Of a stretch of DNA of 64,000 bases, positions 19,757 to 31,000 are shown piece after piece. This stretch comes from Pseudomonas soli (GTDB lineage: Bacteria > Pseudomonadota > Gammaproteobacteria > Pseudomonadales > Pseudomonadaceae): positions 719,152 to 783,151 of the forward strand of contig NZ_FOEQ01000001.1 in the NCBI RefSeq assembly GCF_900110655.1. The letters run 5' to 3'. The notes under the pieces are model-generated. The model did no database searches, was not told where the DNA came from, and saw only the letters and a program-made list of their open reading frames with translations. The stretch's first letter is position 1, and the number at the start of each line of letters is the position of its first letter. The position numbers and the translations under genes were made by a program.

Positions 19757-19831
19757 CTGGTAAAAGCGAACGAGCTGCGACCTTAACCCAGCCCCTGCCG
19801 TCTTTCCAAACCCAAGGCGCGTCTGGAGAGT

Positions 19832-20407
19832 TCAGCCTGCCTGTACCTGCTCCATTGGCTCGTCGGAACTGCGAATCTGCACGCCCAGGCTGGGCCTCTG
19901 AGTCGCCAGGTAGATCGTGCTCGTCAGCACCGCGATCAGCAGCACATCGAACCAGCGCCAGCGCGGCATATCCTGCGCCGTCTGCGCCTTGCGGCACCAC
20001 CACCCCTGCCCCAGGCAGAACAGCAGGATTGCCAGTGTCCACAGGTAGTAGCCGGGTCCGAAACCGGTAAGCGGCAGGAATTCATAGCTGCGGTTGTCCG
20101 GCAGCCGCTCGATGCCCAGGCAACTGAGCGCCAGGCCCAGGGCGATCAGGCCAGCGCCAAGCGCCACCCGGCGAAAACGCCGGCGGGCGAGGATCGCCAG
20201 CCCCAGCAATGGATTGGCAAACCACTGGTACAACCCGAAGGCAATGCCCCATGGGCCCATGAGCAGTATCTGCAGCGCCGGCATATGCCCGTCGACGCCC
20301 ATCAGCAGGCCATCGAAACACAGGCAAAGAAGGAACAGCACAAGGGTGAACATCACATAAAAAGCAGGCACGCGCAGGCTCCATCCAGCAGCGAAAGGCG
20401 CGACCAT
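19832..20407 (-). CDS. Hypothetical multi-pass membrane protein (tandem paralogue 1)
   Basis: A 191-residue paralogue of the downstream gene, with the same arrangement of about five helices, the invariant GPWGIAFGLYQWFANPLL and a cytoplasmic RRRFRR loop. The C-terminal tail (QIRSSDEPMEQVQAG) is hydrophilic and differs from the partner. Function unknown. Start ATG 20407 is only 14 bp after the acetyltransferase stop, so it may be cotranscribed with it. A later Met gives a slightly shorter alternative. Confidence 0.75.
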   Translation of the reverse strand: MVAPFAAGWSLRVPAFYVMFTLVLFLLCLCFDGLLMGVDGHMPALQILLMGPWGIAFGLYQWFANPLLGLAILARRRFRRVALGAGLIALGLALSCLGIERLPDNRSYEFLPLTGFGPGYYLWTLAILLFCLGQGWWCRKAQTAQDMPRWRWFDVLLIAVLTSTIYLATQRPSLGVQIRSSDEPMEQVQAG

Positions 20408-20421
20408 AGCTCAAGCGGGCG

Positions 20422-20985
20422 TCAGGCGACAGGCGGTTCTAGCAGCAGACCGTAAAGCCCCGAGTCAGACAACTCGCCGGCCACGCACCAGCGGGCGCGC
20501 AGGGTGCCCTCCAGGACGAAGCCCTGGCGCTCAAGGGTACGTGCCGAGCCCTGGTTGCGCGGGTCGATTTCCGCCTCCAGGCGGCGCAGGTGCAGGGTGT
20601 GGGCCAGGTAGTCGATGAAGCAGGTCAGCGCTTCGTCCATGTAGCCCCGGCCCTGGGCGGACTTGGCCAGGCAGTAGCCGATTTCGCCCCGGCGCGAGGC
20701 CTCTTCGAGGTTGAACAGCTGGACCATGCCGATCAGCTCGCCGTTGTCACGGCGGTACATGCCCAGCTTGAGCAACTGGCCGGCGGCATACGCCTCGCGG
20801 TCGGCAGCCAGGGCGCTCTCGGCCTCGGCCAGGGTCTGCCAGGGGGCGTGGTACCAGTAACGCATGACCTCGGGGTCGGCCATGATGGTCAGCCACTGCT
20901 GCGCGTCGCCATGACGCATGGGACGCAACTGCAGGCGTGGGCTGTCGAGGCACAGGTCGCTGGGGAAACTGCGGGGGTCGGGCAC
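20422..20985 (-). CDS. GNAT-family N-acetyltransferase (RimJ/RimL-like)
   Basis: A 187-residue GNAT protein of the RimJ/RimL-type branch. The opening LDSPRLQLRPMRHGDAQQW is typical. The acetyl-CoA loop is present as KSAQGRGYMDEAL, and the C-terminal LRRLEAEIDPRNQGSARTLERQGF motif is diagnostic. It transfers acetyl groups to an N-terminus or small molecule, substrate not predictable. GTG at 20985 is chosen because AGGAG lies about 8 nt upstream. Confidence 0.88.
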   Translation of the reverse strand: MPDPRSFPSDLCLDSPRLQLRPMRHGDAQQWLTIMADPEVMRYWYHAPWQTLAEAESALAADREAYAAGQLLKLGMYRRDNGELIGMVQLFNLEEASRRGEIGYCLAKSAQGRGYMDEALTCFIDYLAHTLHLRRLEAEIDPRNQGSARTLERQGFVLEGTLRARWCVAGELSDSGLYGLLLEPPVA

Positions 20986-21051
20986 GCCGGGACTCCTGTC
21001 CGGTGGTGAGGAGATGACAGTCTAACGACAGTGGCTCGGTCTGGCATCCCT

Positions 21052-21070
21052 GGGGCCGCTTTGCGGCCCC
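21052..21070 (-). terminator. Hairpin terminator after the DUF3077 gene
   Basis: A perfect 8-bp stem GGGGCCGC/GCGGCCCC with a 3-nt loop lies 9 bp beyond the stop of the DUF3077 gene. It is nearly the same hairpin as at 137-155. There is no strong T-tract on either side. Confidence 0.55.
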
Positions 21071-21079
21071 CTTTCACCG

Positions 21080-21325
21080 CTACCGGTTCAACCCCAGCTC
21101 CATGTCATCGATCAGCCCCTTGGCCAGCCCGCTGAGAATCCGCGCCGCACTGGCTGCCATGAGGTCACCCTCCATCTCGGCCTCGGTGGTGAAATGCGCC
21201 ACGCAGCCGAGCAGCACCGACAGGTCGCTGAAAGCGTGGTCGAACGGGATGCCGGGCTGGATACAGAAGATCTCGAGGCAGGTGGTCTTGCCCTGGGTCG
21301 GGCCGGGCTTGAAGTCGTCGCTCAT
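21080..21325 (-). CDS. DUF3077 family small protein
   Basis: An 81-residue protein with the Pseudomonas DUF3077 pattern (CIQPGIPFDHAFSDLSVLLGC, then a helical C-terminal half). It has no signal peptide or membrane helix. Such proteins occur in multiple copies in fluorescent pseudomonads and have no known function. The start ATG overlaps the stop of the upstream gene (ATGA), so the two are translated as a pair. Confidence 0.75.
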   Translation of the reverse strand: MSDDFKPGPTQGKTTCLEIFCIQPGIPFDHAFSDLSVLLGCVAHFTTEAEMEGDLMAASAARILSGLAKGLIDDMELGLNR

Positions 21326-21567
21326 ACCGGCGCCCCCTTGGCCCGGGCGTGGCGGACCAGCGAGATGACCAGTTGGCCGAGGATCTCGACGCTGTCCATC
21401 ATCACGTCGAGGCGCGCATCGCGCTGGCAGACGGTGTAGGCGTGGACGGTGTCGCTGAGGATGTGCATCAGCTTGTTGGCATGGGCCATGGCTTCCTCGG
21501 GGTCGAGGTCGCTGATGATGGTGACGAAGGGGATTGGATAGGGTGGGTCGGGTACAAGTTTTTTCAT
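21322..21567 (-). CDS. DUF6124 family small protein
   Basis: An 81-residue protein starting MKKLVPDPPYP, followed by a helical region with the pattern MAHANKLMHILSDTVHAY and DVMMDSVEILGQLV. This matches the small Pseudomonas DUF6124-type proteins that often sit directly before DUF3077 genes. ATG 21567 is preceded by GAGGAG at good spacing, so I reject a 17-codon longer in-frame start. Function unknown. The upstream gap holds a long inverted repeat. Confidence 0.7.
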   Translation of the reverse strand: MKKLVPDPPYPIPFVTIISDLDPEEAMAHANKLMHILSDTVHAYTVCQRDARLDVMMDSVEILGQLVISLVRHARAKGAPV

Positions 21568-21644
21568 GGTTACTCCTCGAAATTGAACTTCAGGAACAAC
21601 CACCTCGATCCTTCTCACAGATTAGGGTGGCAGTCGTACGCATG

Positions 21645-21748
21645 GTGAGAAGCCCGTGTGTAACCATGAATCCACGGTCAGGCCAAAGCCTGCACGCGCA
21701 CGACCGCCATTGACGAAATCGACATGGTTCACACAACGGGCTTCTCAC
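21645..21748. repeat. Long inverted repeat upstream of the DUF6124-DUF3077 pair
   Basis: GTGAGAAGCCCG-TGTGTAACCATG (21645-21668) is repeated in reverse at 21723-21748 (reverse complement GTGAGAAGCCCGTTGTGTGAACCATG). The arms are about 24 bp with two small indels, separated by 54 bp. A third partial copy (CTTCTCAC) lies at 21612-21619. This is the main content of the 434-bp gap 21568-22001, together with the REP pair at 21906. It may be an operator pair, promoter region or the ends of a miniature element. Confidence 0.7.
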
Positions 21749-21905
21749 ACCCGGTCGCCAAATGTGACGACCCAGAGACGGTACCCCTGATGTATTTCCC
21801 GGCCAATTCAGAGCCTTCCGGCAGGCGCGTAGGATAGATCCGAAGCGCTGGCTGGCTGAAGGATTTGGTTTCAATTTCGGAAAAATCTTACGCATGCAGA
21901 AACGT

Positions 21906-21972
21906 ATCGCGGGGCAAGCCCGCTGCCACGAGAGACACGCCAAATCTCGTGACAGCGGGCTTGCCCCGCGAT
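21906..21972 (-). repeat. REP pair forming a long hairpin just past the autotransporter stop
   Basis: The arm at 21906-21929 (ATCGCGGGGCAAGCCCGCTG + CCAC) and its reverse complement at 21949-21972 differ at one position. The stem continues inward with CGAGA/TCTCG to about 29 bp with an 11-nt loop. It lies 29 bp after the stop codon of the giant autotransporter gene and probably protects or ends its mRNA. Confidence 0.75.
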
Positions 21973-22001
21973 GGGCCACACGACGGCCCCTGGAAGCTAC
22001 C

Positions 22002-25000
22002 TCAGAACCCCATGCTGAAGCTCACCACCACGCCATGGTCGCGGTTCTCGCTGGACAGCTGCCCGGAGTACCCGACCCCGAGCTTGCCGCTCGCGCCCAC
22101 CGACAGGTCCACCCCGGCCTCGACCACCGCCGCATCCTTGGCAATCGGCACACCCTCGGTGCTGAAACCGTCGCCACCACCGATGAAGCGCAGATCGGCA
22201 TCGGGCTTGTCGTCGCCGAAGGCATGGCGCCAGCCTACCGACAACCGCGGCGTGATGGTGCTGCCGCTGTCGAGCAGGATGCGCTTGCCAGCCCGCACGC
22301 CCAGGGTGGAGAAGGTCACATCCTGGTCGACCTTGCCCTCCAGCCGCCCTGCCCCGCCCTTCTCATGGGCGGTATCGCTGTCGTAGTTGACATACGCCAG
22401 CCCGGCGAACGGCTCCAGGGCAATGCCGCCGGCATCTATGGCGTAACCCACCTCACCGAACACCTGGGCGCTGCGCGCCTTGTACTTGGCCTTGAGACGG
22501 TCGTCATAGCTGCCCACGCTGACATCGCGCTTGGTGTCGATGTCGTGCCAGCTGTAGGCCACACCCAGGCGAGCGGCGAAGGCATCGAGCTGGTAGCCGA
22601 GGTAGGTGGTCAGGTGGTAGCTGTCCACCGTGGCGTCGGAGCGGCGACGGTGCGCATCAATGCTCGAACGGGTGTAGCCGGCGGCGGCGCCCACTTTCCA
22701 CTCATCGTCCAGCGCGCGGTCGACACCGAGCATGAAGCCCGACAGGTCGCGGTCGACGCTGGCATGGCTGCTGCTGCCGTCATAGGTGCCCCAGCCGCCG
22801 ATGGCGCGGATCCAGCCCACGGCCTGGCCCTGGCAGCCTTCGCTGGTCAGTTGCTGGTTGGCGGTCGGCGCCAGGGTGCGACGCGGGTCGTCCTGGTTGG
22901 TGCAGTCGGCCTGGCGCAGGCGGTCATTGACCGCGTCGCGGACGTAGCGCGAGTCCTCGATCAGCACGGTCGCGGTGCTGGCGTGGATCTCGCCGGACAG
23001 GCTGTCAAACGCGGCCTGGGCGCCCTGGCGGTCCAGCGGCAGCAGGTTGTTGACCAGTTCGGCCGGCGCCCCGGCACTGGCCAGCGCGGTGGCCACGCCA
23101 CGCTGGTTGCCAGTGGCGGCGACATCGGCGAAGGAGTTGCCGTTGCGGCTGACCGACAGGGTCACCTGGTTGGCGCCGTAGTCCAGCGAGCTGTTGAGGA
23201 ACGCCGAGTTGGCCAGGTTGGTGGTGGCGAAGGTGCCGTTCACCCCGCCCGCGGCGCTGACCACGGTGTACTGGCCGTTGCCGCTGGCCAGGTTGGCGAC
23301 CATCAGGCTGCCGCCGAGGTTGGCGGTGCCGCCCACATTCAGGTAGTTCACCGGCGAGGTGCCGAGGTCGATCACCAGGGTGCCGGTGGCGCCGTTGGTG
23401 AAGTTGCCCGACACGTTCAGGTTACCGGCAGGCCCTGGCAGCACGGTGCCATTGTTGGTGAGGCCGGCGACGGTGCCATTGCCGGTCAGTGCGGCGCCAT
23501 TGGCCACTGTGACCTGGGCTGCGAGGTTGCTGCCCGGATTGGCCGCATCGCCCACCTGCAACACGCCCTGGTTGACGTTGAAGGCGCCACTGAACGGCTG
23601 GTTGCCGGTCAGCAGCAAGGTACCGCCGCCCTGCTTGGTGGTGGTGCCGGTGCCGCTGAGGGTGCCGTTGAAGGTGCCATTGCTGCCTTGGGCGAAGACC
23701 AGGTTGGCATTGTTGAGGATACTGCCCTGCAGGCTGGTGGTGTTGCCGACCAGGGTACCGCCGCTGACAGTGGTGCCACCGCTGTAGGTGTTGGCACCCG
23801 AGAGGATCAGAGTGCCGGCGTCGAGTTTCTCGATGCCGCCGCTACCGACCAGCGGCACGCTGACGGTGGCGGTGGCACCTGCGTTGACACGCACCGGCGC
23901 CAAGCTGCCATCGGCACCATTGACCGGCGTCAGGCTACCCCCAGCGCCCGGAACGACCTGGTAGCCGTTGCTGAGGAACTGCAAGCCCTCGAACGACTGG
24001 TTGCCCACCACGGTGACGGTGCCCGGGGTACCGCCGAAGACCGCGTAGCCACCACTCCAACCTTCGTTGCTGGTGCCGCTGGCGTTGGTCCAACCGGTGT
24101 TCGGCCCCCAGGTACCGCTGCCGCCGCCGATGCTGCCATCGGGGTTGGTCTTGCCGCCATTCCAGAACTGCAGCTCTTCGCCGTAGTTCTGCACCACCAG
24201 GTTGATCTGGTTGGCGATGGCGGTCTGCAGGGTCAGGTCACCCAGCACTACGCTGCCCGGAATCGCACCGAACACCAGGCCGTTGTCGGTGAGCGTGCCG
24301 CCGTAGCTGAACAGTTGGTAGACACCAGTGCCAAAGCCGCCGGCATCGGTGATGTTCAGCGTGCCGTCCAGCACCAGGTTGCCGTTGACCTTGACCACGG
24401 TGGTTGAGGCCGCCGGGGCGCCGAGGCTGAAGTCCAGGGCACTGCCCGACGCCAGGTCGAGGCTGCCGACGGTGAGCGGCGTGGCGCTCTGGCCGGCAGC
24501 CAGGGTGGCGCCATTGGCGATCTGCACCGCGCCGCCGTAAGTACCGCTGCCGCCCAGGCGGGCGCCGGTGGCGACCTGCACGGTGGTACTGTCGAGGCGG
24601 CCATTGACCAGCAGGCTGCCGGCGTTGACCTGGGTCGCGCCGGTCAGGCCATTGATGCCGGTCAGCAGCAGTTCGCCGGTGCCGTTCTTGGTCAGCGTGC
24701 CAGTACCGGTGAGGTTGCCGGTGTAGCTGCCATTGGCGTTCTGCTCGAAGGTCAGGGCCGCGTTGTTGAGGATCGCGCCTTGCAGGCTGGTGGTATTGCC
24801 CACCACGCCGCCTGCGTTGATCTGGGTGCCGCCGCTGTAGGTGTTGGCACCATTCAGGGTCAGCAGGCCAGCGCCATTCTTGATCAGCCCACCGGTGCCG
24901 CTGACCACCCCGTTGAGGGTCAGGGCGTTGCTGCCGGCGATGGCCAGGGCGCCGTTGAGCACGGCATTGTTGGCCAGGGTCACGGCGGTGTTGCTGTCCA

Positions 25001-28000
25001 GCGTGGTGCCGCCCGCGGCCGTCAGGGCGCCACTGCCCAGCGCGCTATCGTTGCCTAGCACCAAGGTGCCGCCGTTGAGGGCGGTACCGCCGCTGTAGCC
25101 ATTGGCAGCGTTGAGCACCAGGGTGCCGCCGTCTTGCTTGGCAACGCTGCCGGTCCCGTTGAGGGCGACGTTGAGGGTGGCGGTGACGCCGCTGTCGACC
25201 CGCAGGTTGGTGGTGCCGTTGCCCAGCAGTTCACCGGCCGTCCCCGCATTGAGCACATAGCCGTCGGTGACGAACTGCAGGCCGGTGATGCTGTGGCTGC
25301 CGTTCACGGTGACGGTGCCGGGGGCGCCCTGGAACACGGCGAAGGTATCGTTCCAGGTGCCGTTGAGCACGCCGTTGGCGTCGGTCCAGTTGGTGTTGGT
25401 GGCATCCCAGACGCCGCTGCCGCCCTCGATCACACCGTTGGCCACGGTCTGGCTGCCGTCCCAGAACAACACGTTGCTGGCGCCACCGACCACCAGGTTG
25501 ACCTGGTTGGCCACGGCGGTCTGCACCGTCAGGTCGGTGACCGGCACCGGCGTGGTGCCGAAGCTCATGCCGTTGTTGGTGAGGCTGCCACCGTAGGCGA
25601 ACAGGCGGTACACGCCGGCGCCGAAGCCACCGATGTCGGTGACATTGAGGGTACCGCCCAGGGTCAGGTCGTTGGCCACGTTGACCAGCGGTGTGCCGCC
25701 AGCCGACGGCGCGCCCAGCAAAGCGTTGAAGTTGGCGCCGCTGTCGAGCACCAGATTGCCGGCATTCAGGGTGCTGCCGCCGATGGCCGCCAGGTTGCCG
25801 CCATTGGCCACGGTCACCGAACCACCGAGGCTGCCGGCGCCGCTGAGGGTGGCGCCACTGGCGACGTTGACCGTGCCGCTGGCCAGGGAGCCATCCACCT
25901 TCAGCCCGCCGCCTTGCACATTGGTATTGCCGGTGTGGCTGTTGGCGCTGCGCAGCGCCAGGGTGCCGGCGCCGAGTTTGTTCAGGGTGCCGGTCCCACC
26001 GATATTGCCATCGAAGGTGCCGCCCTCGACGCTCAGGCTGTTGCCGGCGGCGATGGCGATCGCACCGGTGCCTCCGATATCACCCAATGTGGTGTTGCCG
26101 TCGAGGTTGAGGCTGGCGCCACTGCTGACATTCAGCTCGCTCTGGGTGCCCAGGGCGGTGGTGCCGATGGTACTCAGGCTGCCGGACAGGATATTGAGGA
26201 TGCCGCTGAAGGTGTTGTTGCCCGACAGCGTCAGGTCAGCCACGCCGCTCTTGTTCAAGGTACCGGCACCGCTGAGCACGCCGGCCAGGTGCAGATCGTT
26301 GCTGCCCAACACGTTGAGCACGCCCCCCACGTTGACCGGATTGGCCAGGGTTACGGCACTGGCGCTGTCGAGACTGGCATTACCGGTGACATCCAGCCCG
26401 CCGCTGCCAAGGGCCGCATCGTTGCCCACCACCAAGGTGCCGGCCTGCAGCTCGGTACCACCGCTGTAGGTGTTGGCGCCCATCAGCGCGAAGCGGGCGA
26501 GGCCGGCCTTGAGCAGGCGGCCGCTGCCGCCGACGGTGCCGCCGAGGGTCAGGTCGTTGCTGCCCAGGATCGTCAGGTCGCCGGTGGCGTTGACGTTGTT
26601 GGCCAAGGTCACGGCCTGGCTGCTGTCCAGGCTGGTGCCGGCCACGGTGTTCAGGCTGCCGCTGCCCAGCGCGGTATTGGAGCCCAGCACCAGGGTGCCG
26701 CCGTTGAGCGCGGTGTTGCCGGCATAGGTGTTGTTGCCAGCCAGCGCCAGCCGGGCGCTGCCAGCCTTGACCAGGCCACCGGCGCCGCCGATGTTGCCGC
26801 CCAGCGCCAGGTCGTTGCTGCCTGCGATGTTCAGCGGCCCCGCCAGGGTGATGGCATTGGCCAGCGTGACCGAGGCATTGCTGTCGAGGGTGGTACCCGC
26901 AGCGGTTTCAAACGCACCGCTGCCCAGGGCCGTGTTGCTGCCGACAATCAAAGTGCCGCCACTGAGCACGGTACCGCCGCTGTAGCTGTTGCTGCCGTTG
27001 AGCACCAGGGTACCGCTGTCGAGCTTGTTGAGCTTGCCGACGCCGGTCAGGCCGACATCGAGGGTCGCCGTGGCGCCCGGATCGACCCGCACGCTGGTGT
27101 CGCCACTGGTGCCGTTGATCAGGTCGAGCGCACCGGCGGTGCCGGCCAGCAGGCGGTAGCCATCGCTGACGAACTGCAGGCCATTGACCGTCTGGCTGCC
27201 GTCAACGGTGACATCGCCGGCGGTGCCCTGGAACACCGCGAAGGTGCTGCCCCAGGTGGTGTTGGTCAGGCCGTTGAGGTCGGTCCAGTTGGTATTGCCG
27301 GCGTTCCATACGCCGGCACCGCCGTCGACCTGACCGTTGGCCACGTTCTGGCTGCCATCCCAGAACTGGATATTGAGCCCCGCGGCGCTGACCAGCAGGT
27401 TGACCTGGTTGGCCAGGGCGGTCTGCAAGGTCACGTCACCCAGGCCCACGCCCAGCGGCAAGCTACCGAAGTCCAGACCGTTGTCGGTGAGGGCGCCGGT
27501 GTAGTCGAAGACGCGGTACACACCGTTGCCGAAGCCGCCGATGCTGCTCACGTTGAGCGTGCCGTCGAGGGTCAGGTTGCCACCGACGTTGAACAGCGCG
27601 GTGCCACCGGTGGACGGCGAGCCAAGGCCGATATCGACGATCGAACCGCTGTTGAGCACCAGGCTGCCGAGGCCCAGGGTCGCGCCGCTCTGCCCGGCCA
27701 GGTGGCCGCCGTTGTCGATCACCACCGAGGCATTGGCGGTGCCGCTGCCGGTGAGGGTCGCACCGCTGGCCACGGTCAGCAGGTTGCTGCCCAAGGTGCC
27801 GTCGACTTTCAAGGTACCGGCGTTGACCTGCGTGTTGTCGGCCAGGTTGCTGGTGCCGGTCAGGGTCAGGGTGCCGCTGCCGACCTTGGTCAGGCCGCCC
27901 AGGCCGTTGAGACCACCGGCGAAGGTGCTGCTGAGGTTATTGCTGCCCAGGCTCAGGACGCTGCCGATGCCGACATCGACCAGGCCGCTGCCGGTCAGGC

Positions 28001-31000
28001 TGCCGAGGCTGGCGTTGCCGTTGAGGTTGAGCTGGCCGCTGGCGCCGACGTTGAGGGTGTCGACGTTGGCCAGCACACCGCTGCCGAGGGTGGTAAGGGA
28101 GCCTGCCTGGATGTCGACGTTGCCGGTGAAGGTCTTGACCCCGACTAGGGTGAGGTCGTCGACGCCGGTCTTGACCAGGTTGCCACTGCCGCCAAGGTCG
28201 CCGCTGAGGATCAGTGCATTAGCGGTTTCGACAGTCAGGTTGGCGCCGTTGCTCAGGGCGATGGTGTTGCCCAGGGCCATGGGTGAGCTGTTGGCCAGGG
28301 TGGCGTCTGCGGTGACCGCCAGGGTGCCGGTGCCCAGTGCGCCGCTGCTGCCCAGGGTCAGGCGCCCGGCGTTGAGCTGGGTGCCGCCCTGGTAGCCGTT
28401 GTTGCCATTGAGGGTCAGGTTGCCGCTGCCGTTCTTGGTCAGGCCTGCCGTGCCGTTGATCACGCCGTTTAGGGTCAGGTCGTTGCTGCCATCGACTGTC
28501 AGGCCAGCGTTGAGGGTGACGTTGTTGGCCAGCGTGGTGCTGGCGCCGCTGCTGAGGGACGAGGCCCCGACGACGGTCAGGGCGCCCTGCCCCAGCGCGT
28601 TGTCGTTGCCGACCACCAGCCGGCCGGCACCGAGGGTGGTGCCGCCCAGGTAGCTGTTGGCACCATTGAGGGTCAGGGTGCTGGCACCGGCCTTGCTCAG
28701 GCCGCCGACGCCATCCACCACGCCGGTGAGGGTCAGGTCGGCGCTGCCGGGCAGGTTGAGGGTGCCGCCCAGGTGCACGTTGTTGGCCAGGGTAGCGCCC
28801 GCACTGCCGGCATCGAGGCTGGTGTTGGCGCCGGTGCTGAGATCGCCGCTACCCAGCGCGGTGTTGCTGCCGACCACCAAGGTGCCGGCGTTGAGGGTGG
28901 TGCCGCCGCTGTAGGTGTTGTTGCCGTTGAGGGTCAGGCTGGCGGCGCCGTTCTTGACCAGGCCATTGTTGCCGGAGACCACACCGCCGAGGGTCAGCGC
29001 CTGGCTGCCGCCGAGGGTCAGGTTGCCACCGGCTAGGTTGACGGCATTGGCCAGTACCAGCGCCTGGCTGGCGTCGAGGCCAGCCGCGCCGTTGACGGTC
29101 AGGGCGCCGCTGCCCAAGGCGCCAGCATTGCCCAGCAGCAGGCTGCCGGCCTGCAGCGAGGTGCCGCCGGCGTAGGTGTTGCTGCCATTGAGTACCAGTT
29201 GCCCGGCGCCCAGCTTGTTCAGCGTCCCGGCACCGCTGATCACACCATCTAGGGTCAGGGCCTGGGCATTGTTGATACTCAGGGTAGTGGTAGCGCCGAT
29301 GCCGATGGCATTGGCCAGTTGCAGCGCCCCGGTGGTGGCCAGGGTGCTGTTGCCGGTCACCGACAGGTTGCCCGTGCCCAGCGCGCTGTTGTTGCCCAGG
29401 GTCAGGGTGCCAGCGCCAAGCGTGGTACTGCCTTGATAGGTGTTGGCGGCGCCGAGGGTCAGGTTGCCGGTACCGGTCTTGGTCAGGCCGCCGGTACCGC
29501 TGATCACGCCGTTCAATGTCAGGTCGTTGGTGCCGGTCAGGCTCAGGGTGTCGTTCAGCGCCACCTGGTTGGCCAGGGTCAAGGCACCCGTGGTGGCCAG
29601 GTTGCTGGCGCCGCCGACGACAAGGTTGCCGGTACCCAGGGCCTGGTTGTTGCCCAGGGTGAGCGTGCCGGCATTGAGGGTCACGCCGCCAATCAAGGTG
29701 TTGGCGCCACTGAGTGTGAGGTTGCCGGCACCGTTCTTGGTCAGGCTGCCGGCCCCCGTGACCAGCCCGCCCAGGCCCAGGTCGTTGCTGCCGGCGATGG
29801 TGAGGTTGCCCGCCAGGTTGACGGTGTTGCCGATAGTGATCACCGAGGCGCTGTCCAGCGTGGTCCCGGCAGCCGCGTTGAGCTGGCCGAGGCCGAGGGC
29901 GCTGGCGCTGCCGAGCACCAGGGTGCCGGCATTGAGATTGGTGTTGCCCAGATTGCCATTGGTGCCGTTCAGGGTCAGGGTGCCGCTGCCGGTCTTGGTC
30001 AAACCGCCGACGCCGGTGACGTTGCCGCCCAAGGTCAGGTTCTGCGCCCCGGCGACGGTCAGGTTACCGGCCAGGTTGATCAGGTTGGCCAGGGTGACGT
30101 TGGCATTGCTGCTCAGGGTGGTGCCGCCGGCTGCGTTCAGGGCACCCGTGCCCAGCGCCGTGTTGCTGCCTATCACAAGGGTGCCGCCATTCAGGCTGGT
30201 AATGCCTTGCTGGCTGTTGCTGCCGTTGAGGGTGAGCGTGCCGGCGCCACCCTTGATCAGGCCACCGGTGCCGCTGAGCGCACCGTTGAGGGTGAGGTCG
30301 TTGCTCCCCGGCAGGGTCAGGTTGGCGTTCAGGGCGATGGTATTGCCCAGCGCCAGGTTGCCGGTGGTGGCCAGGCTGGCGGCGCCGGTCACGGTCAGGC
30401 CGCCAGTGCCCAGGGCCTGGGCGTTGCTCAGGGTCAGGGTACCGGCCCCCAGGCTGGTGCCGCCGCTGTAGGTGTTGGCATTGCCCAGGGTCAGGTTGGC
30501 GCCGCCATTCTTGATCAGGCTGCCACCCCCCGAGACCACGCCGGACAGGCCCAGATCGGCGGAACCGGCGACGGTCAGGGCACCGCTGAGGCTGAAGGCG
30601 TTGCCGAGGGTGACGGCCGTATTGCTGTCCAGGGTAGTGCCGTTGGCGGTGCTGACCGTGCCGGTACCGAAGGCGGTGTTGTTGCCGACCACCACTGTGC
30701 CGCCATTGAACAGGGTGCCACCGGTATAGCTGTTGGCGCCATTGAGCACCAGCGTGCCGCTGTCGAGCTTGGCCAGTTGGCCGCTGCCAGAGAGGCCAAC
30801 GTTGAGGGTCGCGGTGACACCCGGATCGACGCGCAAGGCAAAGGCGCCGTTGCTGCCGTTGACCAGGTCCAGGCCACCGGCGCCGATCAGGCGATAGCCG
30901 TTGGTGACGAACTGCAGGCCGGTGGCGGCCTGGGTGCCGACCACGGTGACATCGCCTGCGGTGCCCTGGAATACCGCGAAGTCGCTGGCCCAGCTGCCAT

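Noticed and set aside
21590..21979. 129-codon frame upstream of the DUF6124 gene
   Set aside because: It runs through the inverted repeat and the REP pair and has no start signal.
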